DNA from: Candidatus Zixiibacteriota bacterium
Lineage (GTDB): Bacteria; Zixibacteria; MSB-5A5; GN15; JACZUZ01
NCBI GenBank assembly: GCA_024280775.1
Contig: JAJRPM010000010.1
Location: 1-64,000 of the forward strand
DNA: 64,000 nt
Direction: 5' to 3'
The position numbers were made by a program, and so were the translations under genes. Shown here in pieces: positions 8,712 through 17,328 of the stretch. Position 1 is the stretch's first letter. Every line of letters begins with the position of its first letter. The notes below the pieces were generated by a model. The model ran no database searches and was not told where the DNA came from. It saw nothing but the letters and a program-made list of their open reading frames with translations.

Positions 8712-9485
8712 TTAGCGCCTAATGATCTTGATTGGCATTGAAATCCGTGCAGTTGGCTTGGTTTCGAATTCCAGTGTGAGGGTTGAATAATATGTTCCAG
8801 CGGGGATGCTGTCTTTGGCTTGGAGGTATAAATGGGTGTAACCTTCGGGCGGGAGGTAATCGAACTCAGCTCCGAGTTTGAAGAGCGTGGAATCGATAAA
8901 GGCTATATGGAACGGGATTTTCTCCGAAGTGTAGTTTTTGATTACCAGTGAATCTCCCGCTTGGCTTCCCAAAAGCAACATGGAACTGGGCAACATGGCC
9001 ATCTCCGGGGGGCGGCCGCCAATCATTGCTTTGAACTGAATGACCCGCTCCGGGGCATAGGGGTCAGTGGAATGTATTTCTACAAAACGAGATTGAAGTC
9101 CGGAGAATTTCTCGGTGTCGAAGTTTATTGTCAGCTTGGTTGACGAGTCCGGTGGTAGGATATCGCGACCGAGTTTTGGGGTGGTGCATTCGCAGGTAGA
9201 GACTACATCCAAAAGCTGGAGGGTGTCGTCGCCTATGTTTCGTAGTGGCGCCTGGTATACCATTTTGTAACCTACCGGCACGTAGCCGAAGTCCCATTCG
9301 GTTGCAAATGCCGGGGAGGCCAGTTTGCCTTTGTAGCTGGGTTTGACCTTGTTGACCGTTGGGGATGTTTTGGGAGTTTGGCCCTTTTTTGTGTCTGAAT
9401 GCGCAGACGGGCTTGAGAATATGACCAATAGAATAGCGGCGCCTTTAAGCCAGTTGGAATTTGGAATCGTTTTAGTGTTTTTCAT
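8712..9485 (-). CDS. DUF1573-domain secreted protein
   Basis: The ATG at 9485 (257 residues) places a signal peptide at the N-terminus (LKGAAILLVIFSSPSAHS); the longer frame from 9551 adds an unlikely polar leader. Residues about 55-150 match DUF1573: WDFGYVPVGYKMVYQAPLRNIGDDTLQL, the cysteine-containing STCECTTP, then LPPDSSTKLTINFDT. This is an Ig-like fold common in periplasmic or surface proteins of Bacteroidetes, Planctomycetes and relatives. Its function is not established. It diverges from the SPOR lipoprotein gene. Confidence 0.75.
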   Translation of the reverse strand: MKNTKTIPNSNWLKGAAILLVIFSSPSAHSDTKKGQTPKTSPTVNKVKPSYKGKLASPAFATEWDFGYVPVGYKMVYQAPLRNIGDDTLQLLDVVSTCECTTPKLGRDILPPDSSTKLTINFDTEKFSGLQSRFVEIHSTDPYAPERVIQFKAMIGGRPPEMAMLPSSMLLLGSQAGDSLVIKNYTSEKIPFHIAFIDSTLFKLGAEFDYLPPEGYTHLYLQAKDSIPAGTYYSTLTLEFETKPTARISMPIKIIRR

Positions 9486-9880
9486 TGCCGGTGTAAATGG
9501 AGTTTCATGAAAAGTTCGATGTTTCTGTTGAGCGGCGCCTAGAGTTCCCATCGCTAACCGTCAGTAAAGAAGTCCATCATTGCGGGAAAATCAAGTGTTG
9601 TTTCCCCTCAAGCTCCCGGGTCTGTCTTCATAGTTTATTGCGCGCTGATGTCGAAAGCTGTACCATAGGCATAGAATCGACATCGGCGCCATCAGGTCTT
9701 ATACCGCCGGTAGTGATTTGAGTTTCGTGGCAGTTTTTCTTGTGAATGAACAAACACAAAGCATGGTTGTACAAGACATGGAAGTGACAGATTAACATGG
9801 CAAATAAGTTCTCTTGGGAGGTTTGTCCAGGCGGCGCTTTGTCACAAAAATAACTTCGTAATCTCCGAGGGAGGGAGTCT
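9486..9880. other. Divergent promoter region
   Basis: This region must carry the promoters for the divergent DUF1573 and SPOR genes. I see no clear -35/-10 pair, operator or RNA element, and the short frames in it lack protein-like features. The only firm signal is the ribosome binding site GGAGGGAG just before 9881. Confidence 0.5.
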
Positions 9881-10417
9881 ATGAATTTCAACGGTAAGAA
9901 ACAGAACAAGTTTGGCGCATCAGGTATTAGAATCAGTGTCATTATGCTGATGTTTATGGGATTGGTTGTTGCCGGTTGCGCGGATAAGGAAAAAGAAGAG
10001 GCCGCCAAGAAAGAAGAGTTGCGGCTGGAGACGGTGCGTAAGGATTCTATTCTTCAGGATTCGATAATGCGTGTGGCGCAGGCATTGGCCGATTCAGTTG
10101 CGGCGGCTGAGGCGGCGATTCCAGAGGAGCCGGAGATGCCTCCACATCCGGAGTTGGCGGTCGAATGGGGTACGTATACTGTGCAGATTGCATCTTATGA
10201 CTCTCGTGAACTGGCCATGCCATTCTACAATAAGCTGAAGGCCGAGGGGCGCGATCCGTATATCCTTGATGAAGTGATCAATGAGAACGGTGAGGATGTT
10301 GTTGTTTATCGTCTGCGTTTCGGAAAATTCTCCAGCAAGGATGAGGCGCATAACAAGGGCAGTGAAGTGGCCTTGGTTAATGAGTTGGATTATTGGGTGG
10401 ATAATTATAAGCATTAA
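9881..10417 (+). CDS. SPOR-domain lipoprotein
   Basis: A 178-residue lipoprotein with lipobox VVAGC (Cys33). A charged, probably helical linker (residues about 34-85, EKEEAAKKEEL) leads to a C-terminal SPOR domain from about residue 98 (YTVQIASYDSRELAMPFYNKLKAEG to YRLRFGKFSSKDEA). SPOR domains bind denuded glycan strands of peptidoglycan, often at the division septum. A strong Shine-Dalgarno sequence (GGAGGGAG) supports the start. Whether it acts in division, like DedD or RlpA, or elsewhere cannot be told. Confidence 0.85.
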   Translation: MNFNGKKQNKFGASGIRISVIMLMFMGLVVAGCADKEKEEAAKKEELRLETVRKDSILQDSIMRVAQALADSVAAAEAAIPEEPEMPPHPELAVEWGTYTVQIASYDSRELAMPFYNKLKAEGRDPYILDEVINENGEDVVVYRLRFGKFSSKDEAHNKGSEVALVNELDYWVDNYKH

Positions 10418-10440
10418 GTGGAATGTAGAATTTGGGACAA

Positions 10441-10545
10441 AACCCACCGCAAGCGGGTGGGGTACCTAATGATGTGCAAATCGATGAATCGGGTACGAAC
10501 TCTGACTTCTAGCCACTCACTTGAAACCTGCCCCAGAGGGGCAGG
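10441..10545. repeat. Dispersed palindromic repeat, intact copy 2
   Basis: Two hairpins lie between the SPOR and PQQ genes. CCACCGC-AA-GCGGGTGG occupies about 10443-10459. The perfect palindrome CCTGCCCC-AGA-GGGGCAGG occupies 10527-10545. The 26 nt at 10517-10542 match 4878-4903. There is no U-run, so these are repeats rather than terminators. A related CACCGC-AA-GCGGTG hairpin lies at 6026-6039. Confidence 0.6.
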
Positions 10546-10577
10546 CCACGAGTCCATACTGAGCCTTGCGATTTCTT

Positions 10578-12218
10578 ATGAAACGACGATTTATTCTAGC
10601 GTTCACTGTTGTTGCTGTAATATTGTCAGTGTGGCAGACTACTGTCTGCGCGCAAGAAATGGTTCATGCGCTCTGGCAGCATGAGACAGCTGAAGACATT
10701 ACATACCTTAGACTACTAGATGATTCACTGATTCTTACCGGCACCAAATCGGGTATCGAGTGTCTCAATTCATCCAAAGGGTATGTTTTGTGGCGGACAA
10801 CAGTGGAAGACTCTGCTATGGGTTGGAGGATCGGACATATCAACGAAACTCCGTATTTGCTGATGCTTCGTTCACGGGGCAAAGTTTTACGAGCCTCAAG
10901 GTTCAGAGGCGGCGGACAGACTATGTTGATGAGCAATAGTCTGAAAGTGATGAATATCCACACCGGCGCCGTCTTATGGGATTCTAAGTCCACAGATATT
11001 TATTCAATAGTTGGGTATTATCCAACTCCAGATTCTACAAAACTGATCTTAATCACTGTAGACTCCTCACGCGCAAGATCAATGCGTTGCATTGATTTTC
11101 AGGCTAAAGAACAGCTTTGGGAAATTAACCCAGTCAATAGCATGCAGGGTTTCGAATTGACCTACCTGCCTAGCTTGGATTCGCTTAGTCTTGGCCAGCA
11201 ACAGCCCGTTTTTGATACAGACAGCACTATGATTACTTTTTTCACAAAGGGCTTAGTCAGAAAATGGAACTGGTTAACTGGCGCTGTCATTTGGGAAACC
11301 AAGCTTCATGATGAAGAGTTGGCTCGACTAAGTAAAGGTCATATGCAAATGAGATTGAATTCGAAAGGGACAGGCCTCTTCGTGCCGATGCTCGATCGTC
11401 TGATTTTTGTCGATAAACAGACTGGTGAGATACTTTGGGAATCACCTGAGATGAAGGGTATTGTCAGTCAGGTTGAGGAAACTCAATACGGCTTGCTCGT
11501 AGAAGGAGCCCATTTCAAATCGAATAGGCGTCGTCACAGAGACTACATGATTCTAATAGACCCTGAAACAGGGGAGTTCAAGTGGAAGAAGCAAATCACA
11601 AAATTCAAGACCTCTCGAACTTCAAACTTCGTGACATTTGACGACCTTGCTTACATATATAGCGATCGCAGAATGTATGAGATTTCAATCCCGACTGGCT
11701 CCTATAGGGAAATAGGTGAAAAGTTGGATGTATCAGGAAACATTCGTCTATCCAAAGTTGATAACCAAATTCAACTTAATTCAGGAGAAACGGTAGCGCT
11801 GGTTGATACTGACGCTACAGTGGTCTTCAATAGCACCTATAAGCCTCTTGGCTCTGGTGGTGGGTTGTTCTCTACGATAAGAACAATTGTTTCTGTGGCC
11901 GTTGTGGCTTCTGCTATCGCGCAGGTTGGTAGCGGTTCCGATTGGAGTGGTGGATTCATTTATGTGCCCCGAGTGTCATACGGATTGACTCGATTCAGCA
12001 GTTCAGCAGTGGCCTCTGATAGTAGCATTTGTATGGTAACGAATGTAAGGCATGGATCTCAAAAACGACCAGGTATAATCCGTGTAAGGTTTAGTGATGG
12101 AGAAGTTGTAAATAGCGGGTTTATTTATGAGGATTATGTGTATTACACTTTCAGTGAGGCTCTATCAGTTTTGTACATAATTGAGGGCACGTCAAGAATC
12201 ACGGCCTTTCGATTCTAA
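10578..12218 (+). CDS. Secreted PQQ-like beta-propeller protein
   Basis: The ATG at 10578 (546 residues) is preferred over the in-frame TTG at 10566. It starts a signal peptide (KRRFILAFTVVAVILSVWQTTVCA). PQQ-type propeller blades recur: LNSSKGYVLWRT, MNIHTGAVLWDS, FQAKEQLWEI, WLTGAVIWET, VDKQTGEILWES and IDPETGEFKWKK. A glycine- and valine-rich hydrophobic stretch (GGGLFSTIRTIVSVAVVASA, about residue 435) is unusual for this fold and could be a membrane-contact loop. Such propellers act as scaffolds (as in BamB) or enzyme cofactor sites; no quinone-binding residues were identified. A degraded gene follows 3 nt after the stop, in the same frame. Confidence 0.75.
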   Translation: MKRRFILAFTVVAVILSVWQTTVCAQEMVHALWQHETAEDITYLRLLDDSLILTGTKSGIECLNSSKGYVLWRTTVEDSAMGWRIGHINETPYLLMLRSRGKVLRASRFRGGGQTMLMSNSLKVMNIHTGAVLWDSKSTDIYSIVGYYPTPDSTKLILITVDSSRARSMRCIDFQAKEQLWEINPVNSMQGFELTYLPSLDSLSLGQQQPVFDTDSTMITFFTKGLVRKWNWLTGAVIWETKLHDEELARLSKGHMQMRLNSKGTGLFVPMLDRLIFVDKQTGEILWESPEMKGIVSQVEETQYGLLVEGAHFKSNRRRHRDYMILIDPETGEFKWKKQITKFKTSRTSNFVTFDDLAYIYSDRRMYEISIPTGSYREIGEKLDVSGNIRLSKVDNQIQLNSGETVALVDTDATVVFNSTYKPLGSGGGLFSTIRTIVSVAVVASAIAQVGSGSDWSGGFIYVPRVSYGLTRFSSSAVASDSSICMVTNVRHGSQKRPGIIRVRFSDGEVVNSGFIYEDYVYYTFSEALSVLYIIEGTSRITAFRF

Positions 12219-12221
12219 CTG

Positions 12222-12590
12222 TTGTTGGACAGGCCGACCGGGCCAGTGTATGCGCAGCAGGCTGCTCAATATATTGAGGACTTGTTCCGAATTGTCTTAT
12301 TCCTGCGTTCAAAGGAAGAATTGCAAGGTGTGTATAATTGTTCTGCGCCAAACCCAGTTGAGAACGCAAACTTTATGAAGACCTTGCGACAAACTCTAAA
12401 TGTCCCGTTTGGACTACCCGCGCCTGCATGGCTGCTGGAGATTGGAGCAGTTTTTATCAGAACTGAAACTGAGCTAATTCTGAAAAGTCGCTGGGTAGTT
12501 CCTGAAAAACTGCTGAAAGCAGGGTACACTTTTAATTATCCTGAATTGAGTTCTGCGTTGAAGGATATTCTGCGCGATGAGAAGTCATGA
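12222..12590 (+). pseudogene. 5'-truncated remnant of YfcH/TIGR01777 epimerase-like gene
   Basis: The 122 codons correspond to only the C-terminal part of the SDR-type TIGR01777 family: YIEDLFRIVLFL matches the usual HIEDLVRAIxFL, followed by NCSAPNPVENANFMKTL, a PAPAWLLEIG segment and a closing PEKLLKAGYTFNYPELSSAL. The N-terminal Rossmann half (about 170 residues, including the NAD(P) motif) is missing. The first plausible start is a TTG. The deletion junction must lie just after the stop of the upstream gene. Overlap with the following DCC gene shows that these were once an operon. Confidence 0.7.
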
Positions 12591-12828
12591 TCATGTAATT
12601 CTCTTTGATGGTGTGTGTAACCTTTGCAACTATTTTGTGCAGTTGACTATCAGAAATGACCCTGAGGCAAAGTTCAAATTCGCTTCTTTGCAATCTGATG
12701 TCGGTACGGAATTGTTACGAGAGTTCGATTTGCCGACAACCGATGCTGTATCATTTGTATACATCAGGAATGGGAGATGCTTGCAGCGCTCAACTGCGGC
12801 GTTAGAAATAGTTTTGTTATCAATCTGA
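12577..12828 (+). pseudogene. Truncated DCC-family (DUF393) thiol-disulfide oxidoreductase-like gene
   Basis: The N-terminus VILFDGVCNLCN carries the DxxCxxC motif that names the DCC family, followed by FKFASLQSD and CLQRSTAALEI. Family members are usually about 130 residues; this frame stops at 83, right after the STAAL motif, and no continuation is visible in the next 75 bp. It overlaps the yfcH remnant by 14 nt. YfcH-like and DCC genes are frequent neighbours, so this is a decayed former operon. A short functional protein is less likely. Confidence 0.65.
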
Positions 12829-12904
12829 ATGGTTGAATTGTAGCTTTTGTGTTTTTGCGAACATGTCAGGAGCGCATGGCTCTTGACATACCGGGCTTCG
12901 GGAC

Positions 12905-13261
12905 TCATCCACCGAAGAGTTTCGTGCGGAACAGGAAGAACAGAGCCCCTAGAATACATAACCCGGCCCAAAGGTAGTCAAGTGACATTTTCTCTTTGAG
13001 ATAGAAAAGCGAAAATGGAACAAATACAATCAGGGTGATTACTTCTTGCAGAAGTTTGAGTTGTCCAACTGACATAATGCGATGCCCGATGCGGTTTGCG
13101 GGAACCTGAAACATATACTCAAATAAAGCAATTCCCCAACTTATCAATGCGGCGATTACCCAAGGCTTTTTTGAAAGATTATGCAGGTGACCATACCATG
13201 CGAAAGTCATAAAAACATTACTACAGAGGAGCAACAATACAGTGATTCCGATACGGTTCAT
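12905..13261 (-). CDS. DUF486 (DMT superfamily) small membrane protein
   Basis: A 118-residue protein with four predicted membrane segments: ITVLLLLCSNVFMTFAWYG, WVIAALISWGIALFEYMF, LQEVITLIVFVPFSLFYL and YLWAGLCILGALFFLF. The CSNVFMTFAWYGHL block and PANRIGH are characteristic of DUF486, a branch of the drug/metabolite transporter superfamily. Substrate unknown. It converges on the decayed yfcH/DCC pair. Confidence 0.85.
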   Translation of the reverse strand: MNRIGITVLLLLCSNVFMTFAWYGHLHNLSKKPWVIAALISWGIALFEYMFQVPANRIGHRIMSVGQLKLLQEVITLIVFVPFSLFYLKEKMSLDYLWAGLCILGALFFLFRTKLFGG

Positions 13262-13846
13262 GATCTTTTCCCAACATACAAAAGGTTGCTGACATAACTC
13301 TATCAGAGAGTTGTAGTGTATATGCTGTTATATGGAGCCTATTGGAGGCCGGATACACAGGTAACGGCAAAACAACTGGCTGTCAATGCGTATTGACCAG
13401 CCATAGCGAGAAGAAGCGCTACGCTCCTGCAATCGTCAATCAATACCACCACAATTTTACTACAAAACCACACCAGTTGTTTCATCGCCTACCATTTTAG
13501 AGCGCAGGCGCTCAATAAAGGAGATTTGCCGACGAAATTACGATGTGATTCCTTGTGGTACTCTTACAAAAATACTACAACATTCCAAGCAGGGCGCCTG
13601 TATATGTCGAACGAACCCATTTGTTCTCGAGGATTCGTATATTTAGGACCAAGGAAAAACACCGAAGCAATAGAGATCTCGTCTATAGGTGTTCAGAGTG
13701 GGTATTTGTTATTCAAAAAAACGAAACATTTAGTTCCTGTTTTCGTCAATTAGGGAGAGGCAGTCTGTGGGAACACATGATAGTCGGCTCTCAAACAATG
13801 CGGGCTGTTAGGCCAAATCACTTTCTAGATTGGATGGAGGAGTAGG
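13262..13846. other. Long intergenic region with nested inverted repeats
   Basis: Short frames here (for example 13526-13753) lack a usable start and any family similarity I can recognise. A perfect 10-bp inverted repeat (AAACAACTGG 13370-13379, CCAGTTGTTT 13473-13482) brackets about 93 bp, with a second hairpin inside near 13379-13403 (GGCTG-TCAAT against ATTGA-CCAGCC). The ribosome binding site of the next gene (GGAGGAGTAGG) ends the region. Confidence 0.5.
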
Positions 13847-14665
13847 ATGAGAAAGATTCATTGTAGCTTGCAAGGGCTTCAAGGTGCGGCTCCGAGATTC
13901 CTGCTAGTGGGTTTCTTGGCGTTTGTATGGCTTTTGGCGCCGGTTAGCGCTGATGCGAATCGGAAAGATCGAGATCGTAGTAAACGTAGGCGCTCGCACT
14001 CCACCGAAATCGTGACTCAAGTCCGCGAGGCTGAGAACTTTAGCAGAGTCAAGATTAAGGGTATCGCCGATGTGGAGATATCTTTTGGCTCAGAGTTCAA
14101 GGTCGAGGTTGAGGCCGATGAAGAGCTTATTGAGTATTTGGAAACATATGTCTCCGGCAGAACATTAATTGTCGGGATTGAGGATTACAATTGGGATTTG
14201 AGTGATTTGAATTGGGATTCTGACAAGGATTATCCGTTGCTCGTGCGTATCACTATGCCGAAGCTTACTCGTCTGGATGTAAAGGGGATAGGCTCGGTTC
14301 TGGTCGATGGGTTCGAAGGGACAGAGCTTGAGGTTACAGTCAAGGGTATTGGTGATGTAGAAATTCGCGAGTTCAAAGGGGACTTGCTTGAGCTTGACCT
14401 CAAGGGTGTGGCCGATGTGAATGTCAGCGGCGAGGTAGACGAGCTTGATGTTCGGTTATCGGGTGTAGGTGAGGCGGATCTCAGAGATCTTATCGCCAAG
14501 GTGGTGTTTGCCACAGCCAGCGGCATGGGAGATGTGATTGTGCACGCCACAGAGAAAATTGACGCCACCGCTACTGGTTTTGGCGATGTGATATATTATG
14601 GTAAGCCAAAGAAGGTCGATCGTACTAAGCGGGGTTTTGGAGATGTCATAGCCAAAAATCAATAA
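13847..14665 (+). CDS. DUF2807 GIN-domain secreted protein
   Basis: A 272-residue protein with a strong ribosome binding site (GGAGGAGTAGG) and a signal peptide ending near VSADA (about residue 37). From residue about 60 it has the repetitive beta-helix of DUF2807, the head-GIN putative adhesin domain: FSRVKIKGIADVEISFG, then repeated KGIGSVLVDG, KGIGDVEIREF, KGVADVNVSG and GVGEADL. Each repeat is one turn of a parallel beta-solenoid. Family members are exported and thought to act at the surface; no partner is shown. A strong terminator follows directly. Confidence 0.8.
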   Translation: MRKIHCSLQGLQGAAPRFLLVGFLAFVWLLAPVSADANRKDRDRSKRRRSHSTEIVTQVREAENFSRVKIKGIADVEISFGSEFKVEVEADEELIEYLETYVSGRTLIVGIEDYNWDLSDLNWDSDKDYPLLVRITMPKLTRLDVKGIGSVLVDGFEGTELEVTVKGIGDVEIREFKGDLLELDLKGVADVNVSGEVDELDVRLSGVGEADLRDLIAKVVFATASGMGDVIVHATEKIDATATGFGDVIYYGKPKKVDRTKRGFGDVIAKNQ

Positions 14666-14693
14666 CGATTTGCTTTTCAGATGTATTTGCGAG

Positions 14694-14722
14694 GGCGCAG
14701 TCTTGACTGCGCCTTCTTTTTT
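14694..14722 (+). terminator. Rho-independent terminator
   Basis: A perfect 9-bp stem GGCGCAGTC/GACTGCGCC with a TT loop is followed by TTCTTTTTT. It ends transcription of the GIN-domain gene. Confidence 0.9.
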
Positions 14723-14826
14723 GTGGATCACGACTCGACTTGACCTGATGGGGGCTAAGATGTAGGTTACTGTCAATGACATATTGTCAGCTAAACTCTG
14801 TAAACCCAAATTGAGGATATTCCCCT

Positions 14827-15960
14827 ATGTCGAACCGGAACAAAAGATTTGCGACAACCGCGTTTGTCTACTTTATGGCGCTGTCAATTGTATGCCTAAT
14901 ACCGCTGATAACTGGCGCCCAGGAGATATCTTCTGAGTCTGATGAACCTCTGATTCTCAAGACTTATCAGCCGCAGTTTCTTTCTCCGTTGGCTGTTGTC
15001 CAATTATTAGGGGCAGTCAAAATGGGCGAGGGTGATTTCTGGCGCTGGATAGATGATGAGAATTCAGGTGAAATGAATATCCGCTTGAATCCAGCCGCGA
15101 ATTTGGTTTTGTTCAATGGTTCAGAGAGACTTATCAAGCGGGCGATGGAGATTATCACGATCTCAGATGTTGCTCCTCGGCAAATTGAGATTGAGGTTCG
15201 GATTGTTGAGGTCAATGCTGATAAGGCTGAGAATCTAGGAATAGACTGGACGGATTTGCTTAACCGTAGTCAAGTTAGAGTTGATTGGAATTATAGCGAG
15301 AATGATGACGCTGACTCGCGTAAACAATCAACATCATCCGGTGGTCCATCGGGAGGCGTTAGTAGTCAATTGCTGGAAACCGACAGAACCAGTCGTCAAT
15401 TTTCAACTCGCACTAATACTGAATTGCTGAGCTCGTTGCATATTTTGCAAGAGAATGGTTTTGGTTCGGTGCGAGTTGCTCCACGAATTCTGACTCTTAA
15501 CAATCGCGCCGCTACTATTATTGACGGTCAGCGTGTCACCTATGTGACACGTTATTCCAGTTACACTAATCTCTTTGAAACCGATTCTATGGACGCTGGT
15601 TTGATTATCAAAGTCACGCCTTCGATAGGTGAAAGTGGATACATTACGCTTGAGTTGACGACTGAGTTCACCAATATGAGTGGTGGCATCTCTGGCAGCC
15701 CAATAAAGACCGGGCAGATAATTGAGAATACGGTGATTGTTCGTGATGGAGAATCAGCGTTGCTGGGAGGTTTCTCTCGTAATGTTGAGTCGGTGACAAA
15801 CCGCAAGGTGCCGTTGCTAGGTAGCTTGTTGCCGTTTCTTTTCTCTCGCAAAATTACTAGCTACACAGATATCGAAACCATAATTGTACTTACTCCGCGG
15901 GTTGTAGATTTTGAGACTTCGCCCAGCGCCGAAGAGCTCGAGACGCTGGATGCTGAATAG
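14827..15960 (+). CDS. Solitary secretin-domain protein (GspD/PilQ type)
   Basis: A 377-residue protein with a signal peptide (FMALSIVCLIPLITGAQ). A short N-terminal region (residues 40-110, LRLNPAANLVLFNGS-like) resembles an N-domain. The secretin core follows: RQIEIEVRIVEVN, GSVRVAPRILTLNNRAATIIDGQ, GLIIKVTPSIGESGYITLEL, ENTVIVRDGESALLGGF, RKVPLLGSLLPFLFSR and TIIVLTPRVV. Full-length GspD or PilQ is usually 500-700 residues with more N-domains, so this is a compact form. No pilus or secretion ATPase genes lie beside it; its partner system is unknown. Confidence 0.8.
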   Translation: MSNRNKRFATTAFVYFMALSIVCLIPLITGAQEISSESDEPLILKTYQPQFLSPLAVVQLLGAVKMGEGDFWRWIDDENSGEMNIRLNPAANLVLFNGSERLIKRAMEIITISDVAPRQIEIEVRIVEVNADKAENLGIDWTDLLNRSQVRVDWNYSENDDADSRKQSTSSGGPSGGVSSQLLETDRTSRQFSTRTNTELLSSLHILQENGFGSVRVAPRILTLNNRAATIIDGQRVTYVTRYSSYTNLFETDSMDAGLIIKVTPSIGESGYITLELTTEFTNMSGGISGSPIKTGQIIENTVIVRDGESALLGGFSRNVESVTNRKVPLLGSLLPFLFSRKITSYTDIETIIVLTPRVVDFETSPSAEELETLDAE

Positions 15961-16008
15961 GTGAGAGTCTTCATCCGGCGCCAAGTGTGATTGTGCCACC
16001 TGCTTTGT

Positions 16009-16983
16009 CTAGTCACTTTTGGGGATGTTATTTACGCAAGTTTGAGCATTGCGTTTAAGGCCTTCTAGTTTGGGACGTGTCAGGGCTGTACCTGCAGTTA
16101 AGTCCAGAAATTGTTCCTGTGACTCTAGCGCTAGCGCTTGTTTCAGGTTAACGAATTCACCTACGCCAGACTCGGGGAGAAACTCTTTGTTAGTTGTCGG
16201 TGTTGAGCGTTGCAGAGGGTGATTGTGCGGGCAGACTTCCTGGCAGATGTCACAACCGAAGATGCGGTTGCCGATTTTGGCTCGTAGAGTTGGTTCGATT
16301 TCACTGCGTTTTTCTATTGTCAAATATGAAATACATTTGCTGGCGTCTACTACTCCCGGGGCAATTATTGCTCCGGTGGGGCAGTGGATAATACATCGTT
16401 GGCAATTGCCGCAGTGGCCATGGCGGTTTTGGTTGGGCTTATCTGGTTTGAGTTCGACGGTGGTGAGTACTTCAGCGAGCATTACCCATGAGCCGTATTC
16501 TTCGGTGATTAACATTGAGTTTTTGCCAATGTAGCCCAGCCCGGCTTTTTCGGCGTAGGCGCGCTCAAGGAAGGGGCCGTAATCCACGAAATATTTGAAT
16601 TCCTTACGAGTGTCCAGTTCTGGAAACTTGTCATTTATCAATCGCAATAAGGCTCGGATTTTGGTTTCAAAGATTTTGTGATAATCGCGCCCGCGGGCAT
16701 AGCGCGCCACTTGGCCGGAGTCAGGTTCGGGTTGGTTGGAATTAGGCTGATAGTAATTCAGGCCGAGCATGATGATTGATTTTACTTCAGGCAGATTGAG
16801 AGACGGGTCACAGCGACGGTCTACTTTGTCGGCCATGTATTGCATATCGGCATGCAGGCCCTTGGCCAGCCATTTTTGATAGCGAGATACATCACGCTCC
16901 GGGGCTTCTGGGGTGGTAATACCACATAGATCGAAGCCGCATTCTTTACTGTAAGATTTTATCAGTTCTGTGGTTAAAGACAT
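16009..16983 (-). CDS. queG: Epoxyqueuosine reductase
   Basis: A 324-residue cytoplasmic iron-sulfur and cobalamin-dependent enzyme that reduces epoxyqueuosine to queuosine in tRNA, the last step of Q synthesis. Visible motifs are FVDYGPFLERAYAEKAGLGYIGKN (with the catalytic-region Asp) and two 4Fe-4S clusters: HCGNCQRCIIHCPTGAI and FGCDICQEVCPHN. The DUF1730 N-terminal domain and the length are normal, and it starts MSLTTELIKSY. The flanking genes are unrelated, so it is probably monocistronic. Confidence 0.93.
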   Translation of the reverse strand: MSLTTELIKSYSKECGFDLCGITTPEAPERDVSRYQKWLAKGLHADMQYMADKVDRRCDPSLNLPEVKSIIMLGLNYYQPNSNQPEPDSGQVARYARGRDYHKIFETKIRALLRLINDKFPELDTRKEFKYFVDYGPFLERAYAEKAGLGYIGKNSMLITEEYGSWVMLAEVLTTVELKPDKPNQNRHGHCGNCQRCIIHCPTGAIIAPGVVDASKCISYLTIEKRSEIEPTLRAKIGNRIFGCDICQEVCPHNHPLQRSTPTTNKEFLPESGVGEFVNLKQALALESQEQFLDLTAGTALTRPKLEGLKRNAQTCVNNIPKSD

Positions 16984-17328
16984 TCAGTTAAAGTCCTGTT
17001 TCTAGCCTATCGCAGGTTTGCGCCTGCGGCACAATATCACCTTTAGAGAGTAAACCTGCAAACTGGAAGAGTTGAATATATTTGTGAGATGTTTTAATGA
17101 AAAAGATATTGACATCTGCCCGAATGAGCAGTAATTGTAATGTGAGGGGATTGCTGAGTCCTTTCTTGCCTTGAGCAGGAAGCATGTCATGCTGGGCGAA
17201 GGGAAGTATCCAGGAGATGTTAGCAGTATGATTAGTGAGAAGACTCTTTGCTCCACTCAGAGTGACAACCTTTGATAAAGTTGATGAAGATTGGAAAAAT
17301 ATCATTGAGGGATATATGAGGATTTCAT
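16984..17328. other. lexA/queG divergent intergenic region
   Basis: No gene is supported. A palindrome (CGCAGG 17011-17016, CCTGCG 17023-17028) with a 6-nt loop lies next to queG. At 17266-17283 an imperfect inverted repeat (CAAC-CTTT against AAAG-TTG) lies about 45 bp before lexA and is a candidate LexA operator. That assignment is only positional. Confidence 0.4.

Noticed and set aside
13361-13490. Integron attC-like site
   Set aside because: The long inverted arms suggested attC, but the required RYYYAAC and GTTRRRY core boxes are not present, and no integrase or cassettes lie nearby.
13526-13845. Two overlapping plus-strand frames before the GIN-domain gene
   Set aside because: The GGAG box is too close to the TTG start of the first frame, neither translates to a recognisable protein, and they conflict with each other.
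16988-17305. Minus-strand frames of 105 and 84 codons upstream of queG
   Set aside because: They lie in the lexA promoter region, overlap each other in different frames and show no family similarity.
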